NCBI RefSeq assembly: GCF_002078875.1
Contig: NC_034414.1
Location: 15,717,428-15,781,427 of the forward strand
DNA length: 64,000 nucleotides
Source: Numida meleagris
Taxonomy: Eukaryota > Chordata > Aves > Galliformes > Numididae
Reading direction: 5' to 3'
Positions 50,471-63,132 of the stretch are shown here, one piece after another (within the stretch, counting starts at the first letter, position 1; the number at the start of each line of letters is the position of its first letter). The notes beneath the pieces are model-generated. The model had not been told where the DNA came from, ran no database searches, and was given only the letters and a program-made list of their open reading frames with translations. A program made the translations under genes and the position numbers.

Positions 50471-51480
50471 GAACCATAGAATTGTTTGAGTTACAAGGAA
50501 TCCTTAAAGGCCATCTCGCTCAACTCCCCTCCAATGAACAAGGAAATCTACACTAGATCAGGTGCTCAGAGCCCCATCCAGCCTGACCTGGAATGTCTCC
50601 ATGGACAGATCATCCACCATCTCTCTGGACAACCTGTTCCAGTGCCTTACCATTCTTATTGCAAAAAAAAACCAAAAAAAACCACACACAACTTCTTCCT
50701 CAGATCCAATCTAAATAGCTTCTCTTATACTTTGAAACCACTTCCCCTTGACCCTGCTAAAGAGTCTGCCCCCTTCCTTCTTCCTTCCTTATCCCCTTCA
50801 GATACTGAAAGGCTGCTATCCGATCTCCCCAGAGCCTTCTTTTTTTCAGGTAGAACAGCCCCAGCTCTCTCAGCCTGTCTCCGTAGAGGTGTTTTATCCC
50901 TTGGATCATTTTTGTGGCCCTTCTCTGGCTGCTCTCCAACAGGTCCATGTCTCTCCTGTACTGAAGACTCCATATCTGGATGCAGTACTCCAGGTGAAGT
51001 CTCACCACCACAGAGCAGAAGGAGAGGATCACCTCCCTCACTCTGCTGGCCATGCTTCTTTTGATGCGGCCCAGGATACGGTTGACTTTCTGAGCAGTGA
51101 GGGCACACTGCTGACTCCCGTCCAGCTTGCCATCCACCAGTACCTCCAGGTCCTTTTTGACAGGGCTGCGCTCCATCTGTACATCCCCCAGCTAGTACAA
51201 ATAGCAGGGGCTGCAGGTTCACCTGGGCCCACTGCTCAAGTCTGTCTAGGTGTCCCTGAATGGCATCCCACCCCTCAGCTTTGTGTCACGTGCACACTTG
51301 CTGAGGGTGCGCTTGATCCCAACATAGACGTCACTGATGAAGATGTTAAAGAGCACTGGTCCCAGTCCTGTCCCCTGAGGGACACCATTTGTCAACGATC
51401 TCATTCGGACACTGAACCACTGATCATCGTTCTCTGGGTACGATCTCGCAACCGGTTTCAGGTAGATTTTGGGGGCCAAC
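50471..51480 (-). mobile_element. CR1 LINE, 5'-truncated, about 1 kb, reverse orientation
   Basis: This is the largest repeat in the window. On the minus strand it runs from part of the ORF2 reverse transcriptase, through the ORF2 C-terminal region, to the 3' untranslated region, and ends at the reversed tail AACCATAGAATTGTTTGAG. Landmarks on the plus strand include CTCCAGGTGAAGTCTCACCA, TGCTCTCCAACAGGTCCATG, CAGCCTGTCTCCGTAGAGGT and CAGAGCCCCATCCAGCCTGA, in the order expected for a reversed CR1. An A-rich interruption at about 50660-50690 lies in the 3' part. It is 5'-truncated, frameshifted and internally deleted, so it is dead. Spurious antisense frames of 257 and 192 codons overlap it. 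Confidence 0.95.
50757..51479 (-). pseudogene. CR1 ORF2 reverse-transcriptase remnant, inactive
   Basis: The first block (51479-51246) carries the palm motif [20 protein letters not shown], then [11 protein letters not shown] where functional CR1 copies have a metal-binding FADD; here the first aspartate of the pair is replaced by arginine. A frameshift follows, with the frame resuming as [18 protein letters not shown] segment of perhaps 80-100 bp is then lost or scrambled. The last block (51176-50757) reads [48 protein letters not shown] and [18 protein letters not shown], the conserved C-terminal region of CR1 ORF2. The endonuclease domain and most of the fingers/palm are missing through 5' truncation. 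Confidence 0.9.
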
Positions 51481-54400
51481 AGTTGATCTGCACTGGTAGC
51501 TTTGCACTACCATCACTATAACTCCAACAGCTAAACAGTCAGAGAGAATGTGCCAGCACAAGCATTTAGGAAAGCAGACTCTCAGCTGGTCCAAGTGTCA
51601 TTGCCCATAGTTTAAAGCCAGGTACAGGAAGCAATTGTGCAGTTTGCCCTCAGACAGGTAAAGAGCCTGCAGCACAACCAGGTAACAAACCCTGACTTTG
51701 TACGTGGCAGACTGTGCCTTGCTCACAACCATATCCTGCTGTTCCTCCATGCCAGATGAAGGGGAATGGCACTATACAGAACAGTGGGAGAAATCCCTCA
51801 AATCTTCATGATATACAAACCCTGAAGGAATGCGCATTATAGAAAGATTTAGTTTGCTGGCATGAAATCAAAAGCATAAGCCAAAGATTATTCACAAAGA
51901 TCAAGACAACCTTCAAAGAAGCCAGAAATCCAGGGGGAGGTGAAGTATTTCCAAGTACTTTCACTTTCCTCACACAAGCCAGGGAAGCTCAGAGAGGTCA
52001 TAAATAATGGACTTTATTTTCATTCTTTACAAACACTCTTGCTGGTGCAGTGCCCAGTGTCATCCAGAGATGGAAGATAGTGAGCCATTTTTGGATACTG
52101 AAAGATACCTTAAAAGGGACATTTTCTTGGAATGGGAGTGCTCCGATTCTGAAGTTTAGATCCATATCATTTACTAATTGCTTTACATAGTCTACAAGTA
52201 AAAGAGCACTTTCAAGAAAATTGGATTTCTGAATAATAAAAGCCTCAAGTAAACTAACAAAGAAAGGCTTTTCAGAATGCACTGCCAAATGTAGCCTATT
52301 CAAATTAAGGTACCTATTTAAACATCAAAGTATCCATTGACAGAACTCCCCTAAAGTGGAAAGAGTCCCATTACAGCTGTCTTCAAAGCAAGACCAGAAG
52401 ATCCTTCTCAAATATGTGATCTAGCTTAAATCACAGTTGACATTTAGATGCTGAAATTAGTGGTATTGAAAGCAGACCTTTCCCACTCATTGTGAACAGT
52501 ACCTGTCACACTACAAGTCAGAGATTATTAACTGAAATGAGAATATGTGTACAGAATCGCTGCTAAGAATAAGAGGCCTATCTCAGGAGAGCTTCCCTTG
52601 TTTAAATTGGTAGAACACAGTGTGATAAGGGACAGGATTGGTGTAAATAAGCTAAGGGAAGGAAGAAGCAAGAAACAAAGAGCTGTTTAACCCATAGGGT
52701 GATCCTGGTGCAGCAGTGAGATAAGGTAACCATGAACAGTTCTGTGCTAGAGATCAGAAAAATCCAAGTACAGAGCAGTTGTTCTCTGCAGCAGCCTCCA
52801 AGTGGGAGAAGAGGAACACTAGAAGAAAGCAGTTAAGAGAGAACCTGAGAGTCTGATGAAAGGGCTCCTGTCTCATGTTCATCTTCAGCAGCAGGGAGTC
52901 TTCTCTAGGACTAAAGTTTGGAAAGTCAGGTTGTCTTGTCCAGCTCTGAGCTCATACACAGGGTCTAGTAACAGTAGCAAGAGGAAAACTAGGAACCCCC
53001 GACATGCATGATAGGGGAGATGGACATAAAAGGATTTACTTTTTTATTTCTAAAAAAAAGTAGAGATATGGGGTTTGTATTTTTTAATAGACACAAACAA
53101 CCTCTGTTCTTCACCAGTTGTCCAGCATGGCAGGAGAACACACAACAGGGTCAATACATATCAAGAAGAAATTAATTAGGATGCAGTGCTGAGCAGCCTG
53201 AACACTCACGCAGGACAACGTGAGCAGTTCTCCGTTCCTACTAACAGAGGAAGACTTCACAGATTCTGTTGCAACAGTCATTCATCTCTTATCAGCCAAG
53301 GGAGGGGAAGACTTCACAGCTACTGAAGAACCAGCATTAAAGCCCAAGAAACTCAAGGAAATGAAGCAGCATCGACCAGACAGCAGTGGCTGCAAGGTTG
53401 TCTGTCAGTCCATCTCAAAGGATTTACACTTGTTACAGATCAGATCTACAGGCCTCAGATTCAGCAATCCTTTCTGCTTTACATGTGCTTTAGCAACATC
53501 TAAATGGCCTGCATCTTGCAATGCTAGCAGCTACCTGAGCTAACTATCACCAAACCACACCTTTCCTTGGACATAACAAACTAAGCCATAGCAGAGGTAA
53601 CCAGAAAAAAAAAACACGCAGGGAGAAAGAAAACTCAGAAGAAGTCATAAGCTTTCCATAATTGCCTCACTGCCTTAGGGGTCCTCACTCTCCCCTTCTG
53701 CACACAAAGCTTCCCTCTCTGGAAAACGCAGAGTGACTCTTGCATACTCAGAACCGTAATGTGAAAATGAAATTGTGCATTGATGGTCCTGAAACTGATT
53801 TAATGAAGCCACTGCAATTCCACCCTTCCTTCCTCCCAACTCCACCCTCTCCTCTGAGTAAGACATTTGTTTGGGTTAATAAGGAGGGGAAAAAAGGCAA
53901 GCTAAAAATAGTTCTTTTTGCCTTAAAGGTAAAGCTATGAATAAACAGCCTGAAACAGGAATGCAATTAATCTACCCTCCAAGTTCCTACACTGCTTTCT
54001 TGTTCAGTTCTTCCAAACACCTTCATAAGGATCAAATACAGAGTTATTTCCGCAAAACAGCCCACTTCTTTACATTTTCTGAGGTAGTAGGCTCTGGAAT
54101 GACGAGGAACAGTTTATGAGACAGGATGAACCACAGATATAATGAGAGATTTTTAACTACCAGCATATTTTAGGATGCAAGGACACTGCTAGGAGTCAAA
54201 GTTGAAGAAAAAAATTAAGAAAAAGTGCATGACGAAAAAATTCCTGGTGTTTCCTTTTATTGTAGAACAGAAATTACATTATTTCCTAAAATCCACCTTC
54301 CCATTAAAAAGCACTCACACTGTTACTCCTGCCTTAGACCCAAGTCACATCTCTCCCCTACAGTAATAACTGTCAACACTGGAAGAGCATGTGATCAGCC

Positions 54401-56774
54401 ATCCTTATCACCCTGGGCTGGGAGCCAAAGCATGGCTGGTGTATATCTTTGCAGCACAGAGCCTAACAGATTTCTTTATTCTGTTCCATACACCACACCA
54501 TTAGTAAGTAAGCAGATCAAATGCCAAGGAGCATCCTTGCAACCTCAACATGTAAGCTGTAACTTGAGTTTACACCTTTTCACACTTTGTCACCAGTGAG
54601 ATTCAGGTAATGCCACAAGAGTCCTGTGTTCCACCCAAGCAACACAGACTGAAGCCTCTTGGCAGAGTTGTCTTTCATTTCCCTATTCCCAGTTTCCCAA
54701 AGCATGAAGCATCACAGCACGCTGCCATAGATACTGCTATGGTATCTGATATGAGTTGCATTAAAAAAACTAAAACAAACAAAACAAAACAACCCACCAA
54801 GAAACCAAACATCTCTGGAAGGAGAAAGGAAATGGCTTGCTTTCATCTCAGAGTTCAGAGGGAATGCTTTATAGCTGTCAATTCCTTCAAGATCCTACTC
54901 ATCGACACACCGGGAATAGCATCTATTTTGAGGTAGGCTGTGCAGCTATGAGATAATCAGTCTCTGAAAAGAGTGGCGACATTTGGGAAAGCAAAGGTGA
55001 AAGTCTTCCCCACAAACCCAATGCGAAGCCAACACATGACAGCCAGAGCAGCTGAGTTAAGCAGACATGACAACACCAGGCAAAGCATTCCAATATAGCC
55101 ACATGAACACGACCCTGAGAGCTGTTTGCATCCTCTGATGCCCCAGATTGAAGCATTTTCATACGGGGAGGTGAAATGCACTAGGTGCTCAGAGTGGGAC
55201 AGTGGATGTCAGGATGCCATATTGACACCTCAGTATCATTAGCATAGTATGCAACCTTCCCTTCACTTCCCATCCATGCATAATCCTCTTTCTTCATCAC
55301 GAAAAGGAAAAAAAAAAAAAGGAAACCAAATCATATGCAGCATCAGTGACAAGATGGTGCTTCTTTTAGCAGAGGTAAAGTTCATTTGCAGATTTACTAG
55401 ACAACCTCAGAGAATACAGAATTCAATTTCTTGCAATTAAAGCACTTATTTCTGCATTGTGTTAAATCAGAAGGAAAGAGGAGCCACGCTAACCACCTCA
55501 TACAATATCAGGGTCCCCCACCACACCAGCACTAACTCCACTGCTCTTGATCATAGAACAAGTAGTGGAACTTGAAGAGCTGGCTTTTGATCACGATGAT
55601 CAGGAAAAACAGAGCTAAATCTAGGTACACTGTGGCCTTGATCAATATTCCTAATACATAAAATATGCATCTTAGAGGACATTTGCAGCACTAGAAGCAG
55701 TGTTCCAGCTGAGCAGTTGCATTTCCTTTGACTCTGCTTAATTTCTAACTACTTTTGATTAAAATGATTACTTTGGCTCAATATTCAATTTCTGATAATT
55801 ATTCTTCACTATATATGCTGCAAACTGGCTCCGTCTTTCCAAAGAAACAAAAGCTCACTAGAAAAATGCATTTTTTCAGTTTCTGTATCTTACGTAATTT
55901 ACGCATCAACAATATTGACAGAGGCTAGTAATACACATTTTGTTCAATTCTCTTTCCTATATCCTTTCAGAGATTGTGGGGCCTTTCCTTTTAAAATGTT
56001 TTTTCTTCCTGCTGTTGTCATTATTTCTCAAGAAAATCAGTTTTCTGAGCACAAATACTTCCCTTTTTACCCAATCCATGCCACCTTAATACTCAGTGGT
56101 ATTTAATTGCACAAGTGTCCTAAGCTCCCTCAAGCACTTACCTTTTTTTTTTTTTCTGTTGTTCATTGAGTCCTCACATTTTCCTCATAACAGACATTTG
56201 CACAGGCCTAGATTTACTCTTGCCCTTCTATGTACGCAGATAGATTCCCCATAGAAGATACAAAACCAGAGATGGCTTTGCAAACAATTTTAATGTCATT
56301 TTAAGCAATGCAAAATATCAAAGAAATCACCTACGTCTGCTCTACTGAGTTATCGACAGAAGGGAATTATTGACAAAAGAATCACAGACAAGTTACAGGG
56401 ACATTCAGGGATCACTGGTAGGACTCAGGAAGCATTTTCTTCACAGTATTTTGTTTAGGTAGAAAAAAAGTAAAAAAAGTAAAAAAAGTACGAATTTTCA
56501 AGAATTTTCATTTGGTATCCAAGTAGCACTGCCATCAGCCAGCTCCCTTAAAGCCCTGAAAAAATTCCAGCCTTTCATTTTAAAAGCACACCTAGCAACA
56601 AATTCAGGAACACCCCAGCACTGAGACACCCCCTCCTTTCTCCCATCACTGCCTATGACTATCAGTATACAATGTGTTTGCTTCTGGCACTCAGAACAAG
56701 CAGAGTGGTTCAATTTCCCTTGGCTAAGCAATGATTTTCTCTCCTTTTTTTGTTAAACAAAGTTTTTCCTTCAG
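51481..56774. other. non-coding stretch
   Basis: No gene is recognised. The minus-strand frame 51998-52303 (about 100 codons, non-ATG start) reads like a normal globular protein in composition but matches nothing I know. A possible donor inside it lacks a good acceptor upstream. Simple repeats are an A-rich CAAAA patch at about 54762-54797, an A13 run at 55308-55320, a T13 run at 56143-56155, and three 9-bp AAAAAAAGT units at 56463-56489. Confidence 0.6.
56463..56489 (+). repeat. three tandem 9-bp AAAAAAAGT units
   Basis: Perfect triplication at 56463-56471, 56472-56480 and 56481-56489. Confidence 0.95.
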
Positions 56775-56915
56775 AAGCTGTTCTCAGGAACAGAATATTT
56801 TATGCAATTCGCATCTTGGACAGTGGATGAATAACCAGAACGACAAAAGTACATGGTCATCTTGTCATCCTTGTACTGTGGCTTGGGGTACAAGGTGTGC
56901 AGATAGCCATGAAAG
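56775..56915 (+). other. candidate exon encoding a Cys/Trp-rich segment, not recognised
   Basis: A T-rich tract ending GTTTTTCCTTCAG forms a strong acceptor; 141 nt later AAAG is followed by GTGAGT, a good donor. One frame is open throughout. It begins with one base completing a codon and ends two bases into another, so the exon is phase-symmetric (141 = 47 codons). The peptide has six cysteines and three tryptophans in about 46 residues, including CSQEQNILC, GQWMNNQND and STWSSCHPCTVAWGTRC. The W-x-x-C pattern loosely recalls thrombospondin-type or other secreted Cys-rich modules, but I cannot assign a family. It lies 195 bp from an oppositely oriented candidate exon, and at most one of the two is likely to be real. 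Confidence 0.25.
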
Positions 56916-57110
56916 GTGAGTTTTCAGTACTGAGAATCCAGTCTGAGGAGGACAAGTGATATATATCCATTCAGCTTAGGATTGGTAAATCAAAGTGTTT
57001 TGTGGTAGTAAAGTGAATGGACAAAGTTTAAGTTGAGAATAAGATTGTTTTCACAGATTACAGTTAATAGATCTTCACTAGGGAAAATATAGTATATAGG
57101 AGAAACTTAC

Positions 57111-57204
57111 TGTGACTAGTGGTTTTACAGATGATACACACGGTGCAATTGGAAGTAGCGTTTGATCTCCCACAGCAATAATGGCCAGCCCTTCAACGAA
57201 GCCT
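57111..57204 (-). other. candidate internal exon, 94 nt, product not recognised
   Basis: On the minus strand TGTTTTGTCTCTTGCAG is an excellent acceptor; 94 nt later CACTAGTCACA is followed by GTAAGTTT, an excellent donor. One frame is open, beginning with one base that completes a codon and ending on a codon boundary. It reads GFVEGLAIIAVGDQ, TLLPIAPCVSS and VKPLVT, a natural-looking mixed hydrophobic segment. I do not recognise the protein. The other two frames contain stops. The exit phase fits the entry phase of the 21590-21645 candidate on the same strand. This is the best splice-bounded open segment in the window, but genomic pseudo-exons of similar score exist, so it remains a hypothesis. 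Confidence 0.35.
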
Positions 57205-60200
57205 CTGCAAGAGACAAAACACATTTATGAGTAAAACAGGCATGCAGTGATGAGGAGTCACATCAGGAGCACTTTTCAATCCAGGATTACAACTGCCTAC
57301 TTCACAATGCTCTTCCCCTCCCCTGTGTACCTCCTCACACACTCTTCAGCCTCAATTTATCACTAGAATGAAACTCAAGTCACCAAATACTGATTGATTT
57401 ATTGGAGAAGATTTCTTCTTGCACATTTCTAATACACAATTAAAACGCAGCTAAAGGGGCTACCTTTTCTTACGAAAAATCACACAAACTAACAAAGTGA
57501 GCAAACGCACAAAGGCAAGAGAAAGATGGCATGCCACGCATATAGAGGAAAGTCCAGGTAGGAAGTGTCTGTATAAGACCATCTGCTTTTGGCCCATTAG
57601 TATCCCAAGAAACAAGCTCTGTTGCCCCTATGGAACAATACATCGAAAGCATTCAGAAAAGAGCACAAGCTTATGTTTCCTGTGCAAGCAGAAGGTCACA
57701 GGAAGTCACAGTGATAATTTTTCTAACCACTCAAGTTTGAGACTTTGAGAAATGCCTCCAAAGCATTTGCCCTGATCAGTGGGGGTGGCTTATGCTGCAA
57801 ATGACCACAAGTAAAAGGCATCTTCTGCATGGGAATAGTAAAATTCCCCAAAATTACGCTGCACAGTGAAGAACAGCAACAAAAAAAAACCACTGGTCTA
57901 GTTGTCTAGTAAATCTGGTTATAGCTATACTCAAATACTTAGTAATGTTCAAATGCAATATCAGTAGTTCAGTGCCACCTCCAGAAGTAGTAGTAGTAAG
58001 GTCTGTAGTACAGATAGATTTCTTAGAAACAAAAGTCTTTCCACATCCATTGCAGCTTTATCACAGTTACAGCAGATGATGAATTACACTACCGTTTTGT
58101 GCCACAGGAATTTTGATGTATATTAAGTGTTAAGTTTGGAACTGCAGGGATTTTTTTTATTTTATTTTATTATATATTTCTTTTTAAAGTTAAGCACAAT
58201 GCAGTTAGCACCTCTGTAACACACTTAAGGTTAAAACTCAGCTACTATAAACACACTGACATCCCTCCTGATAAAGACTGAAATTCCACCTCCCCAACCC
58301 CGGGTATGAAAGACATTCAGTCCACAGACCAACTGTGGCTGGTTTGCTAGTGCGACTCCTGAAACCAAATAAACCAGAGAACCCTCGATCTCACTACCTC
58401 AGGTGCTGAATGCCACTGACTTCCTTAGCGTCTAGAAATGCAGAACAACAGAAAGCAAGCTATATCCCTGGTATGTGCAGGAACAGTGCTGTCTGACATT
58501 TCACTGCCACATAAATCAAGCAGTCCCCAAAGGAGCATCAGTAATGCATTCCCTGGATGTTGCCTTATTTTAGTTTTTCTTGTTTTGTTTTCCCTCTCCA
58601 ATCTCCCTCCCCTATCCCTCCAAAAGAAAAACAACCCATAAAGAATGAAGGAAGTAGATATCAAGTGTTTCTTGAGGAAAGCTGCCTGACAATTTTTAGA
58701 TTACAAATATTTTTTTAAACTTGACAAATACCAGAAGCAACATCACCTTATAAGGCAAAAGACAGCTGAAAGCTAAATCCTTATAAGCCAGAGTGACTCA
58801 TAACAGCAAAGATTCTTCCTAGAAAAACAAATCCAATCATCAAGCGAGGGCAAGTTAGAAGCCGAAGTAATAAGAACGCCAACGAATCCCTCTTTCCCCA
58901 TTACTACTGTGGGCTGGTGTTGACTGATTCAACAGGCATGCCTAGCTACTACGAAAGAGAAAAGCTAGACAGACTACTGACCTGGCCCAGTCTCACCATT
59001 CATTTGCATACCTAGTGAGTATGCAACACCAAAATCACAAGCACAGGTGTACAAGATCACATCTTGCCCCCATCTTATCATTCTATAGGAATGCAGGAGT
59101 TAAGTACAGCATATCTCAGAAGCTGTATCTACATTACAGTCACATGTGCTTTCAACATAGTCCACAACCAGCTCAAAAGTTAAGGCAGAGAAGGTGCAGA
59201 AGCACAGACACAATACTGTCTCCAGTAAGCCCATGTGGTCACATAAAACCCAGTACCACCACGCTTTCATCATGCCGGTTAAATAATGTCAGTGAAAACT
59301 AGGTCATGTAAGAATACTCAGGCTCGAACCCTGCCTCCTCAAAGAGGTTGCTGATGCCATCAGGAGTGGTACAGTAGCACTAATCAGAGACATTGGTCTC
59401 TGTATGTTCCATATAAATCTACTCCTCTAATCTAGAAGACATTCAAAAATTTCCTCTGAATACAGCAGTCACTGCACATACAGCCGTTAACCTACCCAAG
59501 GCATGAGCCAAGGTGGCTATAGTTTCAGCAAAGGCCTCAGCATCACAAGCAGAAAGACCAGGGCTCCATTTCCCTCTCAGCCAGAAATCCGCTGTATATA
59601 TGCCTACAGGCAAGACATTTTGTCTTCTTGCATCTCCACTTTCATTCTCAGGTCAATTTCTTTTTCTTCCCTTTTTTTTTTTGTCTCCAGGGATAATCCA
59701 GGGATCATCTTTTACAAGATGTTTATGTCTATTTATTATGCGTTGCTGAGCACAACAGGGCCTCAAAGCATTGCATGAATAATAACAGGAATGTCAGCTG
59801 CAGTATAACTCCAATTAGTGCAACACTGTTCCCTTCCTAAGCCAGTTACACTAGACATCCTGCTCCAGAAACAAGAGGCACGTGTTTAATCTTTCTGTCC
59901 TGGCCTTTGTTAAATGCTTGCTGGCTGTCTGATGTGCACCACACAACCTGCAGTCCATCTAAAGGGAAAATCTGACAACTCCCAAGTGTTTTGGAGATTT
60001 CTTCAGGCTCAATTCACAGGTTCTTAAGTGAGGAAATTACAGCTTTGCAAGGGAGGCTGAATCAAGTCGTAATGCCTAAATTCAAACTGTCTGATTAAAG
60101 ACCTGCCACAGACAGCTCAGCTTTCTAGGAACTGGGACACCCTGAGCTAGGCAAGAGCCCTGCTGCTCTCTAGTTTTCTTACTTTGAAACACCGTTACAT

Positions 60201-63048
60201 TTTAGTGCTCTTTCCTGTGCATTGCTTTGAGTTACTGTCAGACACACAGAGGTCCAGGTGATTCTACAGTGACCTAAGGAGAGCTATTTCTTGGTGGTTG
60301 TTTCCCTGAACATCATACAAGAAACTTAGTTTCTAGATGTAAACATCTTTTGGTTGATTCCCTACCGCTGTCCAGAATTTACTGCTACTTATTGGACTGT
60401 TCAAAGGCAAAGAGTGAACCGGGCAGTTTGGAGAAGCTAAGTAGCACAACATGCTAACATTACTTAGTTTGCATTTTTCTGAGCCTAATCAACAAACTCT
60501 ACCACTCCACTGCTTTCACTCTCCCTCTACATCTCAAGGGAAGATCCATGATCTGACAATCATCCAGCTGCTCCCACTGGGGCAGCAGTTGTGAGAAACT
60601 GACCCATTACCAATGCATTACCATAGCACTGATGGCACTGGTGGCCCTAGAAAGGAGTAAAAGCTTTGCTACATGGCTTTTCCCATGGGGTATTACAGAC
60701 TGACTTTTTTGCCTGTGCTCCCATAGATGTCCAGAGCTAGATATTGCCCAAAAGAGCAGAGAAGGGAAATCTCTCAGATTTCCGTCACAATGGCACACAG
60801 GACATACATGGGCAAAGCAACCCAGCTTCCATATCCTGAAGGGAACACACACAAACATCTTATGCCACACAAATGAGGACAGCAACTTCAACCAGTGGTA
60901 AGAGGCAGTTTCCAGTCTCTGCTCTTTCAACTACTGCAGCTGTACTGGGACGCCTACAGCCTGTACTCTTGCATCAGCAGTGCTCATAACACAAAGAAAC
61001 AAACAGCTATTCTGAGAAGTCCTACTAAATAGAAGTGGCTGAGGGAAATATTTTTTAGAGCAGATATGAACACTGCTTTCTTTTTGTTTGTTTTTTTTTT
61101 TTTTAAGAGAAAATTATCAGAAATAAGTGTTGGCAAGTTTTACCTCTTCACCACCACCCACTGCAAATATTTGTATTTTTTTTGCCCACGTGCTCTCTTC
61201 CTCAAACAAAAACTCCACTTGGCACCTTGGTATCATTCTGTTTATCTGGAATCTCCTTCTTCAATTCCTGCTGCTTGAAGCAAGGTATCTCCTCAGCTTC
61301 ACAAAAGACCACAGTATGCATATTTCCCCCATACTCATGCCCACCATCATGTACTCAAAAAACCAAAGCTGACAGATAAGCATTGATATCTACTCAAGTT
61401 TTAACATGTAAATCAACCCTCCTGGAAACCCCATCTGCTGAGTATTTTTGTTTGCTTTGTTTGTTTTAATCTACAGAGAGAGATTATACGTTACACGTAC
61501 ATAACCACATATGAAAGATTAAATATTGATGCTCTCTTCAGCCTCGCAGCAGGTTGAGAACAAGAGCCAAAAGTCAGCCACAGGAAGCTAAGGAAAGACT
61601 GGAAGCTTCTAAGGAAGCTCTTTATATCAGCATTAACCTTGACAATTGTATTCCTACATCTGATTCTCTCATCACCAAGGGCCCTGGACTGATTTTATTC
61701 TTTAGAGTTGCTCTTTACAAGGTACATAATATCTGCCTATAACATACTTGTGTCTCAGTTCCTAAATGGATGAGAATGTGTGACTTCCATTAGAGTTAGG
61801 GCAAACAGCAGATCGCTACTCAAGCAGTCTGCCCAGTGCTCACAAGTGCACTGTGAGTGTACTGTCTTCCAAAAAGGAGCTTCTGCTACCAAGTTGGTCT
61901 GACAGCAAAAAAAGATCTTGAGTAAACACTAAATCAATAAAGCTCCAGCTCACAGCTACATCCCCTATGCCAAGGGCCAGTACAGAGCTGCAAATATTAC
62001 TGATCAGCTGTGATCCTGTACTCTTGAGATGTGTGTACAACTAAAGAAATTTCTCCTCTGTCCGAGATTAAAGCCCCAGGGGATATTCTTCTTTCACCTT
62101 TGCTTTACCCAACAGCAGTTACAGAAACTAGTAAATACACAAGAGTTCCAGTTTATTCAGAAGCAGCTGACTCAGAGTACAGCTACACAGCCAGCCAACT
62201 AACATATTTCACCTCTTTCTACTCTATTGTATGCCTTACTGTAATACTAGATGGACACTTTCCAGCACTGTATTAAGCAACATAACCACGTGTCACACGT
62301 TTAATCTTTTAGTAGCATTCCCAGATAGAATTACACAGCCTGGAATATTCATTTGATAAGGTTTTGTTAAGTACTTTCATCCTGTGTTTCTGTTAGCAAA
62401 GGCATCTGTGCTCAGTGCTTAGCACAGAAAGCTGAGAGATCAGTGATCCTTGTTTTCTGATCCCTTGTCTCAGTCTGACCCAGGAAAAAGTTCCCTCTTC
62501 TCCTAGGGAAAAGACTTCCCAAGTATAGTGCAGAAAGATAAAGCTTTTCCATGCATTGGGCACTCTACATGGAGTCACACTGGACAGTCCATCCCATGGG
62601 TAGGATGCGACTGCCCCCGTGCAGCTTGAGAAGGCCAGCATATCTTTAAGTAGGCAAACGGGTAGTAGATTCTTCAATATCTTTGTACTGAGCGTAACTA
62701 CAAGAAACCTAAAGCTATCTGTACTGTTGTCATTAAATAAAATAGGTTGCTCTGGGAACAGAAATTGTTAATTGTGTAAAATAATCATGTGAAATTCAAT
62801 GCGTTGTGCTAGGTCATCTCTTGAGGTTCCCAGACATAACTATTATTCTCTCCTCCCTAGGCTTGCACAAGTGAGGCTATGGAGCTGTGAACACCCAGCA
62901 GCGTAACAATCAGAGGGGACAGCCCTCTGGACAGACCCCAGCAATAATAAATAGCTTCAGTGTTACTAATTAAATCCAAGTGATTAAAAGCCCAAAATAC
63001 AGAACTTTGGCTAAAATCAGCAGTTTTTAACTTGGACTTTGTTTTTAG
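57205..63048. other. non-coding stretch
   Basis: No complete gene or RNA is recognised. A T/A-rich ATTTT-type patch at about 58150-58185 and a T14 run at 61091-61104 are simple sequence. A MIR-like order (GGGCTCCATTTCCCTCTCAG, then CAGGCAAGACATTTTGTCTT and TCTCCACTTTCATTCTCA) at about 59560-59653 may be a worn forward SINE. The minus-strand frame 61840-62040 has a plausible amino-acid composition but no clear splice sites. Confidence 0.55.
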
Positions 63049-63132
63049 CTGTTATACCTTTCTGAAACTTCCTGCTTGGTAACTACAAAAACACAGATGT
63101 TTAGCTTAAAATACCCCACACGCTGGAGTTTG
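63049..63132 (+). other. candidate internal exon, 84 nt, product not recognised
   Basis: GGACTTTGTTTTTAG is a good acceptor and TTTG followed by GTAAGTGAG is a strong donor, 84 nt apart. The first frame is open for exactly 28 codons (phase 0 to 0) and includes LLYLSETSCLVTTK and TQMFSLKYPTRW; the other two frames have stops. I do not recognise the peptide. It lies on the opposite strand to the 57.1 and 21.6 kb candidates, so it would belong to another transcript or be a pseudo-exon. Confidence 0.22.

Noticed and set aside
50486..51064. 192-codon plus-strand open frame
   Set aside because: Also antisense to the same CR1 copy and crosses its 3' untranslated region.
50748..51521. 257-codon plus-strand open frame, the longest in the window
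   Set aside because: It is antisense to a CR1 LINE whose minus-strand reading gives clear reverse-transcriptase and ORF2 C-terminal homology; the plus reading is a shadow.
51998..52303. About 100-codon minus-strand frame with natural-looking composition
   Set aside because: It begins at a TTG, has no ATG in good context, the possible acceptor has no pyrimidine tract, and no domain is recognised.
56143..56160. Strong minus-strand donor next to a homopolymer run
   Set aside because: The would-be exon is mostly a poly-A run with no plausible coding content.
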